This document shows positions 8,826-18,700 of a stretch of 64,000 nt of DNA, in pieces. The first letter of the stretch is position 1. Each line of letters begins with the position of its first letter. Origin of the DNA: CAWVWD01 sp965662365 (GTDB lineage: Bacteria > Bacteroidota > Bacteroidia > Chitinophagales > Saprospiraceae); contig CBFIHR010000013.1 of assembly GCA_965662365.1 (NCBI GenBank), forward strand, positions 1 to 64,000, in the 5' to 3' direction. The notes beneath the pieces are model-generated. The model saw nothing but the letters and a program-made list of their open reading frames with translations. It did not search any database and had not been told where the DNA came from. Made by a program: the position numbers and the translations under genes.

Positions 8826-8858
8826 AAAGGGTTTTCGCCTGATGACGAAAACCCTTTT
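8826..8858. terminator. terminator of the carbonic anhydrase gene
   Basis: A perfect 12-bp stem (AAAGGGTTTTCG at 8826-8837 and its complement at 8846-8857) lies 19 bp after the stop codon of the minus-strand gene ending at 8877. Confidence 0.7.
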
Positions 8859-8876
8859 GTCTAACTTTAGGTATAA

Positions 8877-9392
8877 TTATTTTTTAAACCACGAAGCATA
8901 CTTCACATAATTATTAGCGATGCGACTGACATAATGTTGAAAATTCTCTGGGCTTAGTTTTTTTAATTTCTTGGCCGGAACTCCAGCGTAAATATAGCCA
9001 CTTTCCAAGTGTGCATTTTCTAACACTACCGCCCCTGCTGCGATCAACACATTTTCTTCTACAACCGCATTATCCATTACGATTGCTCCCATTCCGACTA
9101 ATACGTTGTCTTTAATCGTACAACCATGGACAATTGCATTGTGACCAATCGATACATGATTACCAATAATCGTTTTTGTTTTTTCAAAAGTAGCGTGTAA
9201 TACCGCCCCATCTTGTACATTGACTTTATTCCCTAGTCGAATGGAGTTCACGTCGCCTCGTACAACAGCGTTGAACCAAAAACTACAATCGTCACCTGCA
9301 ATCACATCGCCAACGATTGTTGCATTTTCTGCGAAATAACAACGCTCACCAAAGGCAGGCGTAAGTCCTCGAACTTCTTTTATTAATGCCAT
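8877..9392 (-). CDS. gamma-type carbonic anhydrase family protein
   Basis: This 171-residue cytosolic protein is built of left-handed beta-helix hexapeptide repeats (for example VIVGDVIAGDD, AIVHGCTIKDN, VLVGMGAIVMDN, VLIAAGAVVLEN) and belongs to the gamma-carbonic anhydrase/PaaY/YrdA/CaiE group. The metal-binding histidines are at HATFEKTK, GHNAIVHG (His-x4-His). The family trimerises and binds Zn or Fe between subunits; hydration of CO2 is plausible but many members have unproven activity. The C-terminus is a helix with NNYVKYASWFKK. It is a single-gene unit with its own terminator. A nested hairpin at 9404-9462 lies just upstream of the start. Confidence 0.88.
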   Translation of the reverse strand: MALIKEVRGLTPAFGERCYFAENATIVGDVIAGDDCSFWFNAVVRGDVNSIRLGNKVNVQDGAVLHATFEKTKTIIGNHVSIGHNAIVHGCTIKDNVLVGMGAIVMDNAVVEENVLIAAGAVVLENAHLESGYIYAGVPAKKLKKLSPENFQHYVSRIANNYVKYASWFKK

Positions 9393-9403
9393 AATTTTGC
9401 GTG

Positions 9404-9462
9404 TTCCGAAGCTCCAGCTTCGGAGGTTATGTTACAATTGTATCCGAGCTGGAGCTTCGGAA
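9404..9462. repeat. nested palindromic repeat upstream of carbonic anhydrase
   Basis: TTCCGAAGCTCCAGCT (9404-9419) pairs perfectly with 9447-9462, and CGGA (9421-9424) pairs with 9443-9446 after a one-base bulge. The left arm is itself a palindrome (CCGAAGCT-CC-AGCTTCGG). The element lies 12 bp upstream of the minus-strand start at 9392. It looks like a dispersed repeat unit or a leader hairpin. Confidence 0.7.
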
Positions 9463-9539
9463 TAGGTATCAAATACTGCTATTTCTTAATAAAAAACAGT
9501 TATTTGTCAGTTATTTGTCAATTCAAATCATTGATAAAT

Positions 9540-9598
9540 CTAAGATTAAAAACACTTCAATACAAAAAGTCGTAAATTTGAACTGTTTTTAATCTTAG
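9540..9598. promoter_or_regulatory. inverted repeat around the M16 peptidase promoter
   Basis: CTAAGATTAAAAAC (9540-9553) is repeated in inverted form at 9585-9598, a perfect 14-bp match. A TAAATTTG -7 box (9573-9580) lies between the arms, so the right arm begins at the expected transcription start of the gene at 9688. It could be an operator or a 5'-end hairpin. Confidence 0.5.
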
Positions 9599-9687
9599 CA
9601 ATTATAATTCATTGAATGTTGCTATAAAAGGTTTTTATAAAAAATACTTTTAAAATATCAATTTACAATATATCAAAAATTAACATT

Positions 9688-11004
9688 ATGAAAAAAATCG
9701 TATTTAGTATGCTCTCATTGTTAGTAACTGTGGCTGTTTTCGCACAAAGTGCTAATAAAATCAAATTTGAAGAGTTTGACTTAGACAATGGTTTGCATGT
9801 TATCTTACATGAAGATCACTCTACTCCTATCGTTGCTGTTTCTATCATGTATCATGTTGGCTCAAAAAACGAAAAACCTGATCGTACAGGATTCGCTCAC
9901 TTCTTTGAACATTTATTATTTGAAGGTTCAAAATATATTAAACGTGGTGAAATTGATGATTACATCGAAAATGCTGGTGGAACATTGAACGCTAACACGA
10001 CAACAGACCGTACTTTTTATTACGAAATTTTGCCTTCTAATTATTTAGAAATGGGACTTTGGATTGAGTCAGAGCGTTTATTACATGCGAATGTAGAGAA
10101 TGTCGGTATCGAAACACAGCGTAAAGTCGTGAAAGAAGAGCGTAGAATGCGTTATGACAATCGTCCTTATGGAACTTGGATGGAAGAAATCATGAAACGT
10201 GCCTACACAGTTCATCCATATCGTTGGACACCGATTGGCTCGATGGAACACTTAGACGCCGCAGAGGAAGCCGATTATGTGGACTTCTACAAAACTTACT
10301 ATGTGCCAAACAATGCAACCTTATCAATCGCAGGTGATTTGGACATCGAAACAACTAAGGCATTAGTAAAAAAATATTTTGGCGACATTCCTAAAGGTGC
10401 AGAGATCGAGCGTCCGAACATTGTAGAGCCTAAAATGACGGCAGAAATCAAAGATACCGTTTATGACAATGTACAATTGCCGGCTATCTTTCACGCTTAC
10501 AGAACGCCTGCTCAAGGAACTGACGATTATTACGCTGTGGAAATGTTATCAACTTTATTGGCAAGAGGTAACAGTTCTCGTTTAAATAAAATCATGGTGG
10601 ACGAAAAGCAACTTTGTGTTGCAGCCGGTTCATTCCCGTTAACGTCTGAAGATCCTGGTTTATCGATCAATTATGGTATTGCAAATATGGGCGTAGATGC
10701 GGCTGATGTAGAGGCGAGCATGGACGAGATTATCAAAGATTTACAAAATAATTTAATCCCTGAAAAGGAATTTCAAAAGCTACAAAATCAAATTGAAAAT
10801 GACTTTGTTTCGTCTAATTCTACCATCGTAGGCATTGCGGAGTCTTTAGCAAATTATCATGTTTACCTGGGTAATGCAGACTTAATTAATGACGAAATTA
10901 AGCGTTACCGCAAAGTTACTCGTGAAGATTTACAAAAGGCGGCTAAGAAATATTTTATACCGACGAATCGTGTATCGTTATACTGGTTAGCCAAGCCACA
11001 ATAG
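9688..11004 (+). CDS. M16 (pitrilysin) family zinc peptidase, catalytic subunit
   Basis: The 438-residue protein has a signal peptide (MKKIVFSMLSLLVTVAVFAQ) and an M16B fold. The inverted zinc motif HFFEH is at residues 71-75, followed about 75 residues later by the third ligand region VVKEERRMRYDNRPYG. It is therefore expected to be an active periplasmic metallopeptidase that degrades peptides inside a closed chamber. The next gene encodes an M16 protein without the zinc motif; the pair, 130 bp apart on the same strand, resembles heterodimeric M16B enzymes in which one partner is catalytic and the other structural. The Sec-type N-terminus and context support the ATG at 9688. Confidence 0.93.
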   Translation: MKKIVFSMLSLLVTVAVFAQSANKIKFEEFDLDNGLHVILHEDHSTPIVAVSIMYHVGSKNEKPDRTGFAHFFEHLLFEGSKYIKRGEIDDYIENAGGTLNANTTTDRTFYYEILPSNYLEMGLWIESERLLHANVENVGIETQRKVVKEERRMRYDNRPYGTWMEEIMKRAYTVHPYRWTPIGSMEHLDAAEEADYVDFYKTYYVPNNATLSIAGDLDIETTKALVKKYFGDIPKGAEIERPNIVEPKMTAEIKDTVYDNVQLPAIFHAYRTPAQGTDDYYAVEMLSTLLARGNSSRLNKIMVDEKQLCVAAGSFPLTSEDPGLSINYGIANMGVDAADVEASMDEIIKDLQNNLIPEKEFQKLQNQIENDFVSSNSTIVGIAESLANYHVYLGNADLINDEIKRYRKVTREDLQKAAKKYFIPTNRVSLYWLAKPQ

Positions 11005-11134
11005 TAATTGGTCGTTTTCAATATATAGTTTACTAATCATCAACGTAAATAAAACTTAGGTGTAAGGTGTAGGACATGAGATTATATAAAACCTCATCTA
11101 TTATATCTCACATCTCAATATTCAAAATTAAATA

Positions 11135-13279
11135 ATGAAAAAAATATTTTATCTATTAATAGTTGCAATTTTTATATCGCAATGTACCCCTGAAACCATT
11201 GACAACACTTCGACAGGTGATATGGGTGGAATCAAAATTGGCAGTTCTCCAGACTTAAAATTAGACAGAAGTAAAATGCCAAAACCTGGTCCTGCCCCAA
11301 AAATCCAAATGGGAACTTATGAAAGTTTCACCCTGGATAATGGCTTGGAGTGTATCGTTGTAAAAAACAACAAACTGCCCCGTGTATCATTCCAATATAC
11401 TCTAAACATCGACCCGATCATGGAGAAAGACAAAGCCGGAATGCAAGATATGGCTGGTCAAATGTTGAGTCGAGGTACTAAAAACCGCTCAAAAGAAAAA
11501 ATTGACGAGGAAGTTGATTTTATCGGTGCGACCTTAAACACTTATTCGACTGGTATTTATGCGTCTTCATTGACAAAGCACTCGGATAAAATTTTGGAAT
11601 TAATGGCAGATGTCTTATTAAATCCAACTTTCCCAGAAGAAGAATTAGAAAAAGTAAGAACTCAAACGCTTTCAGGTTTAGCTTCCGCTAAAAATGACCC
11701 GAGTGCTATTTCGGGCAATGTGGCGAATGTCTTACGTTATGGAAAAACGCATCCTTACGGCGAAATCGCAACAGAAGAAACGGTTAAAAATATTACACCT
11801 GAAGATTTGAAATCGTACTACTATGGCAATTTCAATCCAAATAATGGTTATTTAATCATCGTCGGTGATATTGATGCAAAAGCGGCAAAAGCAAAAATTC
11901 AAAAATATTTTGATGAGTGGGAAAAAGGGGAAACAACCAAGAAAACCTATGATATGCCGACCGCTCCAGAAGAAACAAGCGTCGCAATGGTGGACAGACC
12001 TGGTGCTGTTCAGTCGGTAATTACGATAACTTACCCAGTTGATTTGAAACCCGGTGACGACGATAGAATCGCAGCAAGTGTCGCAAATGGTATCTTAGGT
12101 GGTAGTGGATTTTCTGGTCGCTTAATGCAAAACTTACGAGAAGACAAAGGATTTACGTATGGTGCAAGGTCATCATTATCTTACGATCCTTTAGTAGGCG
12201 TATTCACGGCTTCGGCTCAAGTTCGTAACGAAGTAACGGATTCGGCCATCGCTGAGTTTATCTACGAAATCGACAGAATGTCAACAGAAAAGGTCTCTCA
12301 AGAAGACTTACAAAAGATTAAAAATATCATGGCGGGTAGTTTTGCTCGTTCATTAGAACGTCCACAAACCGTTGCTAATTTTGCCTTGAATATTGCACGT
12401 TATAACTTACCAGCTGATTATTATGAAAAATATCTGGAGCGTTTGGCGGCAGTCACAACAGAAGATGTCATGCGTGTTTCTAAAAAATATTTAAATTCTA
12501 TGAATGCAAATATTTTAGTCGTCGGTGATAAAGATGTTGTTGGCGAAAAAATCACAAAATTCGATCATGATGGCGGTGTAACTTATTACGATAACTATGG
12601 TGATCCGGTAGAAGCTCCACAAAAAATGAGTACCGATACAAAAGTAGAAGATGTCATCAATAATTATATCAAAGCTATCGGTGGAAAAGCAGCATTGGAT
12701 AAAGTAGAAAATATCAAAACAGATTTGACATTATCTGCATCTGGTCAATCTTTTGACGCTACTATTTTACAAAAAAAATCACCAAATAAGTTCAAACTGA
12801 CCTTGTCAATGATGGGACAAGCATTTCAGCAGCAAATCTATGATGGAACAAATGGAGCAATGATTCAACAAGGTCAAACTATGAAGTTGGAAGGCAAACA
12901 ATTAGATGGCTTAAAAGAACAAGCAATCATGTTTCCAGAGTTAGATTACTTAAATGGCGATTATGAATTGGAGTTAAAAGGCATCGAACAAATAGACGGA
13001 AATGACGCTTACAAATTAACCGTAATCGCTCCTTCGGGCAATAAAGTAACAGAATACTATAATGTAGAATCTGGCTTGAAAATTCGCTCTATCGGTGTCT
13101 TAGAATCACCTCAAGGTAATATTACTCAAACAACCGATTATAGTGAATACAAAGACGCTGGTGGAATATTGATGCCACATGTTATGCAACAATCAATGGG
13201 ACCACAAAATATTAAAATGACCATTAAAGACGTTAAAGTTAATGGTGGAATTGATGATGCAGCATTTGAAATAAAATAA
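11135..13279 (+). CDS. M16-family non-catalytic partner, lipoprotein with LolA-like C-terminal domain
   Basis: This 714-residue protein starts with a lipoprotein signal (LIVAIFISQC; lipidated Cys17). Residues about 45-500 form two M16 halves, but the HxxEH motif is absent (the equivalent stretch reads AGMQDMAGQMLSRGT). The C-terminal half keeps LREDKGFTYGARSSLSYDP, the region that supplies the conserved Arg/Tyr pair in two-subunit M16 enzymes. Residues about 505-714 form an extra beta-rich domain like those of outer-membrane lipoprotein-sorting (LolA-like) proteins. It directly follows the active M16 subunit and is probably anchored in a membrane facing the periplasm. The C-terminal assignment is by pattern and less certain. 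Confidence 0.9.
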   Translation: MKKIFYLLIVAIFISQCTPETIDNTSTGDMGGIKIGSSPDLKLDRSKMPKPGPAPKIQMGTYESFTLDNGLECIVVKNNKLPRVSFQYTLNIDPIMEKDKAGMQDMAGQMLSRGTKNRSKEKIDEEVDFIGATLNTYSTGIYASSLTKHSDKILELMADVLLNPTFPEEELEKVRTQTLSGLASAKNDPSAISGNVANVLRYGKTHPYGEIATEETVKNITPEDLKSYYYGNFNPNNGYLIIVGDIDAKAAKAKIQKYFDEWEKGETTKKTYDMPTAPEETSVAMVDRPGAVQSVITITYPVDLKPGDDDRIAASVANGILGGSGFSGRLMQNLREDKGFTYGARSSLSYDPLVGVFTASAQVRNEVTDSAIAEFIYEIDRMSTEKVSQEDLQKIKNIMAGSFARSLERPQTVANFALNIARYNLPADYYEKYLERLAAVTTEDVMRVSKKYLNSMNANILVVGDKDVVGEKITKFDHDGGVTYYDNYGDPVEAPQKMSTDTKVEDVINNYIKAIGGKAALDKVENIKTDLTLSASGQSFDATILQKKSPNKFKLTLSMMGQAFQQQIYDGTNGAMIQQGQTMKLEGKQLDGLKEQAIMFPELDYLNGDYELELKGIEQIDGNDAYKLTVIAPSGNKVTEYYNVESGLKIRSIGVLESPQGNITQTTDYSEYKDAGGILMPHVMQQSMGPQNIKMTIKDVKVNGGIDDAAFEIK

Positions 13280-13321
13280 AATATTTTTTCTGAAAGTGCT
13301 TTTTAAATAACATGGTTTATT

Positions 13322-13358
13322 AAAACGTCATTTTGTACTCTACAAAATGGCGTTTTTT
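13322..13358. terminator. terminator after the M16 pair
   Basis: A 16-bp stem with one T-G pair (13322-13337 with 13341-13356, loop CTC) ends in a run of T on the plus strand. It lies 43 bp after the stop codon at 13279. Confidence 0.85.
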
Positions 13359-13419
13359 ATTTGAATCAGTTCAAATAATATCGATAATCAAACTTTAAGG
13401 CCACAAATTCATTTACAAT

Positions 13420-13460
13420 CAAAAGCCTTATCCACCAAATTTGATAAGGCTTTTGATTTT
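13420..13460. terminator. second hairpin terminator upstream of the BatA-like gene
   Basis: CAAAAGCCTTATC (13420-13432) pairs perfectly with 13443-13455 and is followed by ATTTTT. It reinforces the stop between the M16 pair and the next gene. Confidence 0.75.
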
Positions 13461-13476
13461 TATCATTTTTAGAAAA

Positions 13477-13504
13477 TTGATAATCAATTAATTGTTTACT
13501 TTTG
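13477..13504 (+). promoter_or_regulatory. promoter of the BatA-like gene
   Basis: TTG (13477-13479), a 17-bp spacer and TACTTTTG (13497-13504) match the Bacteroidota promoter form. The gene starts at 13584, giving a leader of about 75 nt. Confidence 0.45.
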
Positions 13505-13583
13505 TAAGTAAGATTGATTATTAAATTTCTCTGAGCTTGCTATTACAACGCAGCCAGAAACCAGTATCAAGCAACCGAAAAAT

Positions 13584-15611
13584 ATGCAGTTTGTATATCC
13601 AGCTTTTTTATTCGCACTCGCAGCTATTGCGATTCCAATAATTATTCACCTATTTCACTTTCGCCGATTTAAGAAAGTTTACTTTACGAATGTAAAATTC
13701 TTACAAGAGGTCAAAGAAGAGTCTGCTTCTCGTGCTCGATTACGGAACTTATTGGTTTTACTCATGCGAATCATGGCCATCGCCTTTTTGGTTTTCGCTT
13801 TCGCCCAACCGTTTATTCCAACTAAAGACACCGAAGTCAAAGCAGGACAAAAAGCTGTGAGTTTATACGTGGACAATTCGTTCAGTATGGATGCACAAGC
13901 CTCTGATGTGCCTCTGATTGAGAAAGCCAAACAACGTGCAAGAGAAATCGTCAGTGCTTATAATATCGAGGACGAATTTCAGATTATTACTTGTGATTTT
14001 GAGGGGCGACACCAGCGTTTGGTAAGTCAAGAAGATGCTTTGCAATTAATCGACGAAATACAAGCAACCTATGCCGTAAAAGATATTTCAAAGGTGATCG
14101 CTAAACAAAAACAAGTATTAAACACTGCAAAAGCGGATAATAAAGTTTCTTACTTAATTTCCGATTTTCAGAAAAATGTAACCGACCTTGAAACTGTTCA
14201 GGATACAACGGTAGAAATGAATTTAGTCCCCTTACAATCCGTTCAATTACGGAATGTATCCATCGATTCCGCTTGGTTTGAAGCACCTGTTCAGATGTTA
14301 AATCAAACAAATCGCTTAATTGTAAAAGTCAGAAATCTAAGCGATGACGAAGTCGAAGATATGCGATTGAGCCTAAAACTCGATGGCCAAGTAAAGCCTC
14401 TGGGCAATATCAACTTGAAAGCGAATGAAGCAATTTTTGATACGGTAAACGTGACAATTGTACGAACGGGTTGGCACGAAGCAGAATTAAGTATTACCGA
14501 TTTTCCTGTCAATTTTGATGACACGTATTACTTCACTTTTAATGTTAAAAAAGAGATTAAAATCTTATCTATTAACGAAAATACGAGCAATCGATACATC
14601 AATTCCGCCTTCGGAAACGCTGGTTATTTCAAAGTGGACAATCAATCCACAAATCAAATTAACTATTCAAAAATATCTGATTATCAATTAATTACACTAA
14701 ACGAATTAAATAATATATCGTCAGGTTTAGCATCTGAACTACGGCAATATATCGCTGATGGTGGCAATGTCGGTGTCTTTCCAAGTGTAACCGCAAATGT
14801 CGCAACTTATAAAGCATTTTTAAACAGTGTGAATGCTAACGAGCTAACGGCTTATCAGCAAAAGGAACGAGAAATCACGTATATTAATACAGAAGAATTT
14901 ATATTCAATGATGTCTTTATTAATACATCTGCAAACCTAAAATTACCTGCTACGACGGCTAATTTTGGCGTAAGCCGAAGTCGTGCAGAGGAAGTTTTGT
15001 TACGTTATCGAGATGGCGGTTCGTTTGTCTCAAAATATAATTACGAAGGCGGAAATGTATTTCTTTGTGCCGCTCCGTTGAACACAGATGTGAGTAATTT
15101 GGTACAAAATGGAGAAGTATTCGTGCCGTTATTATATAAAATGGCATTGGCGACAGGAAAAGATAATCGCATTGCTTACATCATCGGAAAAGACGAAATC
15201 TTAGAAACAGACAACAAAGCCGAAGGAACGGAAACGGTTTATAAACTAAAAGGAAAGGTCGAAGAATTCATTCCGGGACAAAAAAACTTAGGGAATAAAA
15301 TTATCTTAAATGTCAATAATCAAATCGGTGAAGCCGGGTTTTACAACCTTTTTTTAGAGGAAACTAAAACGCTTGATAAATTTGCCTTCAATTATGACCG
15401 CCGAGAATCTGAACTGGCTTATTTCACAGAAGATGAATTAAAGGCCAAAGGTGGTCAATTTATAGATGTAATTGTAGCCAGTGCCAAAGCCGATTTTAAA
15501 GAAATTATCGGCGAACGCAGTCGAGGTATTATTTTATGGAAATGGTGTTTGGTTATTGCGTTGCTGTTTTTATTAGCCGAAATTTTATTACTTCGTTTTT
15601 GGAAAACTTAA
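13584..15611 (+). CDS. BatA-type membrane protein with von Willebrand-like domain
   Basis: The 675-residue protein opens with the BatA N-terminal double-membrane motif: helix 1 at about 4-22 (YPAFLFALAAIAIPIIIHLF), a short basic loop with FRRFKKVYFTNVKFL, and helix 2 at about 57-78. A VWA-like domain follows, starting VSLYVDNSFSMD, which keeps the DxSxS-type metal site in the form DNSFS. A long beta-rich periplasmic region and a C-terminal helix (about 652-671, WCLVIALLFLLAEILLL) complete it. Bat proteins are linked to envelope stress and aerotolerance in Bacteroidota. Here the gene stands alone between terminators instead of in a bat operon, so the precise role is open. Confidence 0.85.
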   Translation: MQFVYPAFLFALAAIAIPIIIHLFHFRRFKKVYFTNVKFLQEVKEESASRARLRNLLVLLMRIMAIAFLVFAFAQPFIPTKDTEVKAGQKAVSLYVDNSFSMDAQASDVPLIEKAKQRAREIVSAYNIEDEFQIITCDFEGRHQRLVSQEDALQLIDEIQATYAVKDISKVIAKQKQVLNTAKADNKVSYLISDFQKNVTDLETVQDTTVEMNLVPLQSVQLRNVSIDSAWFEAPVQMLNQTNRLIVKVRNLSDDEVEDMRLSLKLDGQVKPLGNINLKANEAIFDTVNVTIVRTGWHEAELSITDFPVNFDDTYYFTFNVKKEIKILSINENTSNRYINSAFGNAGYFKVDNQSTNQINYSKISDYQLITLNELNNISSGLASELRQYIADGGNVGVFPSVTANVATYKAFLNSVNANELTAYQQKEREITYINTEEFIFNDVFINTSANLKLPATTANFGVSRSRAEEVLLRYRDGGSFVSKYNYEGGNVFLCAAPLNTDVSNLVQNGEVFVPLLYKMALATGKDNRIAYIIGKDEILETDNKAEGTETVYKLKGKVEEFIPGQKNLGNKIILNVNNQIGEAGFYNLFLEETKTLDKFAFNYDRRESELAYFTEDELKAKGGQFIDVIVASAKADFKEIIGERSRGIILWKWCLVIALLFLLAEILLLRFWKT

Positions 15612-15644
15612 ATAACTTATTTAACATTAAGTTACAAATTATCG

Positions 15645-15682
15645 AACCTGACAGATTTTTAAAATCTGTCAGGTTTTTTAGT
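15645..15682. terminator. bidirectional terminator between BatA-like gene and mfd
   Basis: AACCTGACAGATTT (15645-15658) pairs perfectly with 15662-15675, followed by TTTTTA. It belongs to the same hairpin type as the one at 29309-29341. Confidence 0.85.
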
Positions 15683-15788
15683 TTAAAATATAGACTTTTA
15701 AAATAAAAAATAAGAAGCTACAATCGGTAAAAGTCAGTGTTTTCAGTGGATCGATCAAAATCAGACATCAACACTTCACGGCTCAAAC

Positions 15789-18700
15789 CTACTGAACACC
15801 TTCCACAATGTCCTTCAATACCTTCTTCGCATCCGTCATATTTTTTACCCGTTCTCGCACCAAAAGGAAGTAATTGCCAGATTTTTTGAAACCCATATTA
15901 CTATCGCCTTTTCCGTTGACGTACATAATCACTTTTTGAAATAAATCACTTTCGTAAAATGGCGACTGTGGATTAGCAACAAAGTAGCAACGAAGTTTAT
16001 TATTTTTTAAAATCAAGCGTTCAAAACCTAACTTTTTGCACAACCAACGCAATTTTAAACCATTAAACAACTCTTTAACTGCTTGTGGTAAAGGCCCAAA
16101 ACGGTCGATTAGTTTTTCGGCAAACGCTCGAACCTCTTCGTCTGTTTCCAAGTTGTCTAGCTCTGTATAAACACGCAAGCGTTCTTGAATCGAGTTGATA
16201 TATTCGTCAGGAATCATCATTTCAATATCCGTATCCATTTGGACATCTCGCACGAATCTTTGTTCCTTTTGAACTTCATCTTTGAACAATTCTTTAAAAT
16301 CTTTTTCTTTCAATTCTTGAATCGCTTCATCTAAGATTTTTTGGTACGTTTCATAACCAATATCGGAGATAAAACCACTTTGTTCGCCACCCAAAATATT
16401 TCCTGCCCCACGAATATCTAAATCTCGCATGGCAATATTCAAGCCGCTTCCTAAGTCCGAAAACTCCTCAATCGCCTGCAAACGACGACGAGAGTCTGGC
16501 GGCAAAACCGAAATTGGCGGCGCTAATAAATAACAAAAAGCCTTCTTATTCGAACGACCGACTCGACCACGCAATTGATGCAAATCACTCAACCCGAAAT
16601 GATGTGCATTATTAATCATAATCGTATTCGCATTAGAAATATCCAAACCAGTTTCGATGATATTCGTACACACCAAAACATCATATTTTTTATCAATAAA
16701 ATCCACCAAAGTCGCTTCTAAATCCTTTGGTTTCATCTGTCCGTGAGCCATTCCAATATCGATATCTGGACACAAACGCTGAATCATACCACGAACCTCA
16801 GGCAACGATTTCACTCGATTATGAACAAAATAAACTTGTCCGCCACGCATCACTTCATAATAAATCGCATCCCGAATCAAATCACCGTCCATTATCCGAA
16901 CTTCCGTATGAATCGGCTGTCGGTTTGGCGGAGCTGTCGCAATCACCGACAGGTCACGAGCCGCCATCAGTGAAAACTGCAACGTCCGTGGAATCGGTGT
17001 TGCTGTCAGCGTTAGCGTATCAACATTAACCTTAAAAGCACGGAGTTTTTCCTTAGCTGCCACGCCAAATTTTTGCTCCTCATCTATGATTAACAAACCT
17101 AAATCTTTGAACTTAACTTTTTTATTCAAAATGGCATGTGTACCAATAATTAAGTCAATTTCTCCAGCTTCTAAATCTTTATAAATTTGATTTTTCTCCT
17201 TTGTAGTACGGAAACGATTTACATAATCGACCCGAACAGAAAACTCTTTTAATCGTTCTCTAAATGTTTTGGCGTGTTGCAATGCCAAAATCGTAGTCGG
17301 CACTAAAACCGCCACTTGTTTGCCATCGACTGCCGCTTTAAATGCTGCCCGAATCGCCACTTCTGTTTTACCAAAACCAACATCACCACAAATCAACCTA
17401 TCCATCGGATAGCCCTTTTCCATATCTTCTTTTACATCCTGCGTCGCTTTCGCTTGATCCGGCGTATCTTCATAAATAAAAGAAGATTCTAACTCATATT
17501 GCATCCAATTATCCGGCGGGAAAGCATGCCCTTTGGCCGCTTTTCGCTTTGCATACAACTTGATAAGTTCAGCAGCAATATCCTTAACCTTCTTTTTCGT
17601 CCGACTTTTTAGATTCGTCCAAGCGTCCGAACCTAACTTATAAACCTTTGGCGTTTTACCTTCTTTACCAACATATTTTGAGATTTTATGTAATGAATTG
17701 ATACTTACGTATAACAAATCATTATCCTTATAAATTAACCGAACCGCCTCTTGAATATGTCCATTAATATCGATTTTTTCCAAACCAGAATACTTCCCTA
17801 CTCCGTGATCAATATGCGTCACATAATCGCCAGGCTGTAGCTCTCGCAAGAGTTTGATATTCAAGGCTTGTGACTTTGTAAAACCTTGTTTAAGTTTATA
17901 TTTATGAAAACGATCAAAAATCTGGTGGTCAGTATAACACGCAATTTTTAGTTGTTTATCAATAAAACCCTTGTGAATTGCGGTACTAATTGGATGAAAA
18001 ACAACATTGGCTTGCAAGTCCTCGAAGATGCGATAAAAACGCTCAATTTGTCGTGGATTTTCAGTAAAAATGTAGTTCGTGATTCCATTTTCCGTATTGT
18101 CATTCAGGTCTTTTATTAATAAAGCAAAATTCTTATTAAAACTCGGCTGTGGCTTCGACGGATATTTAATATGACGAACGCCTACATCGCCTTTAAACTC
18201 AAAATACGATGATTTTCCAAGCTCAATAACCGCTTGATTCAACACTTCATTGACCACAACATTAGGCAAAATAAATGCTCTTTCGTGCATTATTTTTGCA
18301 GATTCTGTCGTGTCGTCTTCTTGTAGCGTGTCCGCAAAATCAGCCGCCTTATCAAAACAAATCTGTAACCTATCAATTAAGTTTTGTACATCTTTTATCC
18401 AAATTGCCGTATTTTCAGGCAATGTTTTGAACAACGACACCTTTTGATTTTGCCGAAATTCCGTTTGAATATTCGGAATAATCGACACTCGACTAATTTT
18501 TTTCAGCGACAGCTGATCCAATGGATTAAAAACCCGAATACTTTCAACCTCATCATCAAACAATTCGATGCGATACGGCATATCATTTCCATAAGAAAAA
18601 ATGTCAATAATGCCACCTCGAATCGAAAACTGCCCAGGCTCGAAAACAAAATCTACTCGTGAAAAACCATACTCAATCAGCACTTCCAAAATCGTATCAA

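Larger units (their letters stand above)
7728..8876. other. 1.15-kb AT-rich intergenic gap
   Basis: The region between the MsbA-type gene and the carbonic anhydrase contains no long ORF. Its left part holds the possible small transcript described separately. The rest is very AT-rich, with a perfect 12-bp A/T hairpin at 8157-8182, an AAAATGTTTTTT inverted repeat near 8669-8694, and three copies of GTCACAT at 8497, 8610 and 8651. A single near-match to a DnaA box (TTATCCACT) is present near 8250. I see nothing else. Confidence 0.5.

Noticed and set aside
7728..8876. Replication origin in the AT-rich gap
   Set aside because: Only one imperfect DnaA box (TTATCCACT) was seen, there is no dnaA, dnaN or parAB nearby, and genes on both sides show no strand switch typical of an origin.
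11005..11134. Small ORF between the two M16 genes
   Set aside because: The stretch is a word-repeat spacer (AGGTGTAAGGTGTAGG type) without an open frame of useful length.
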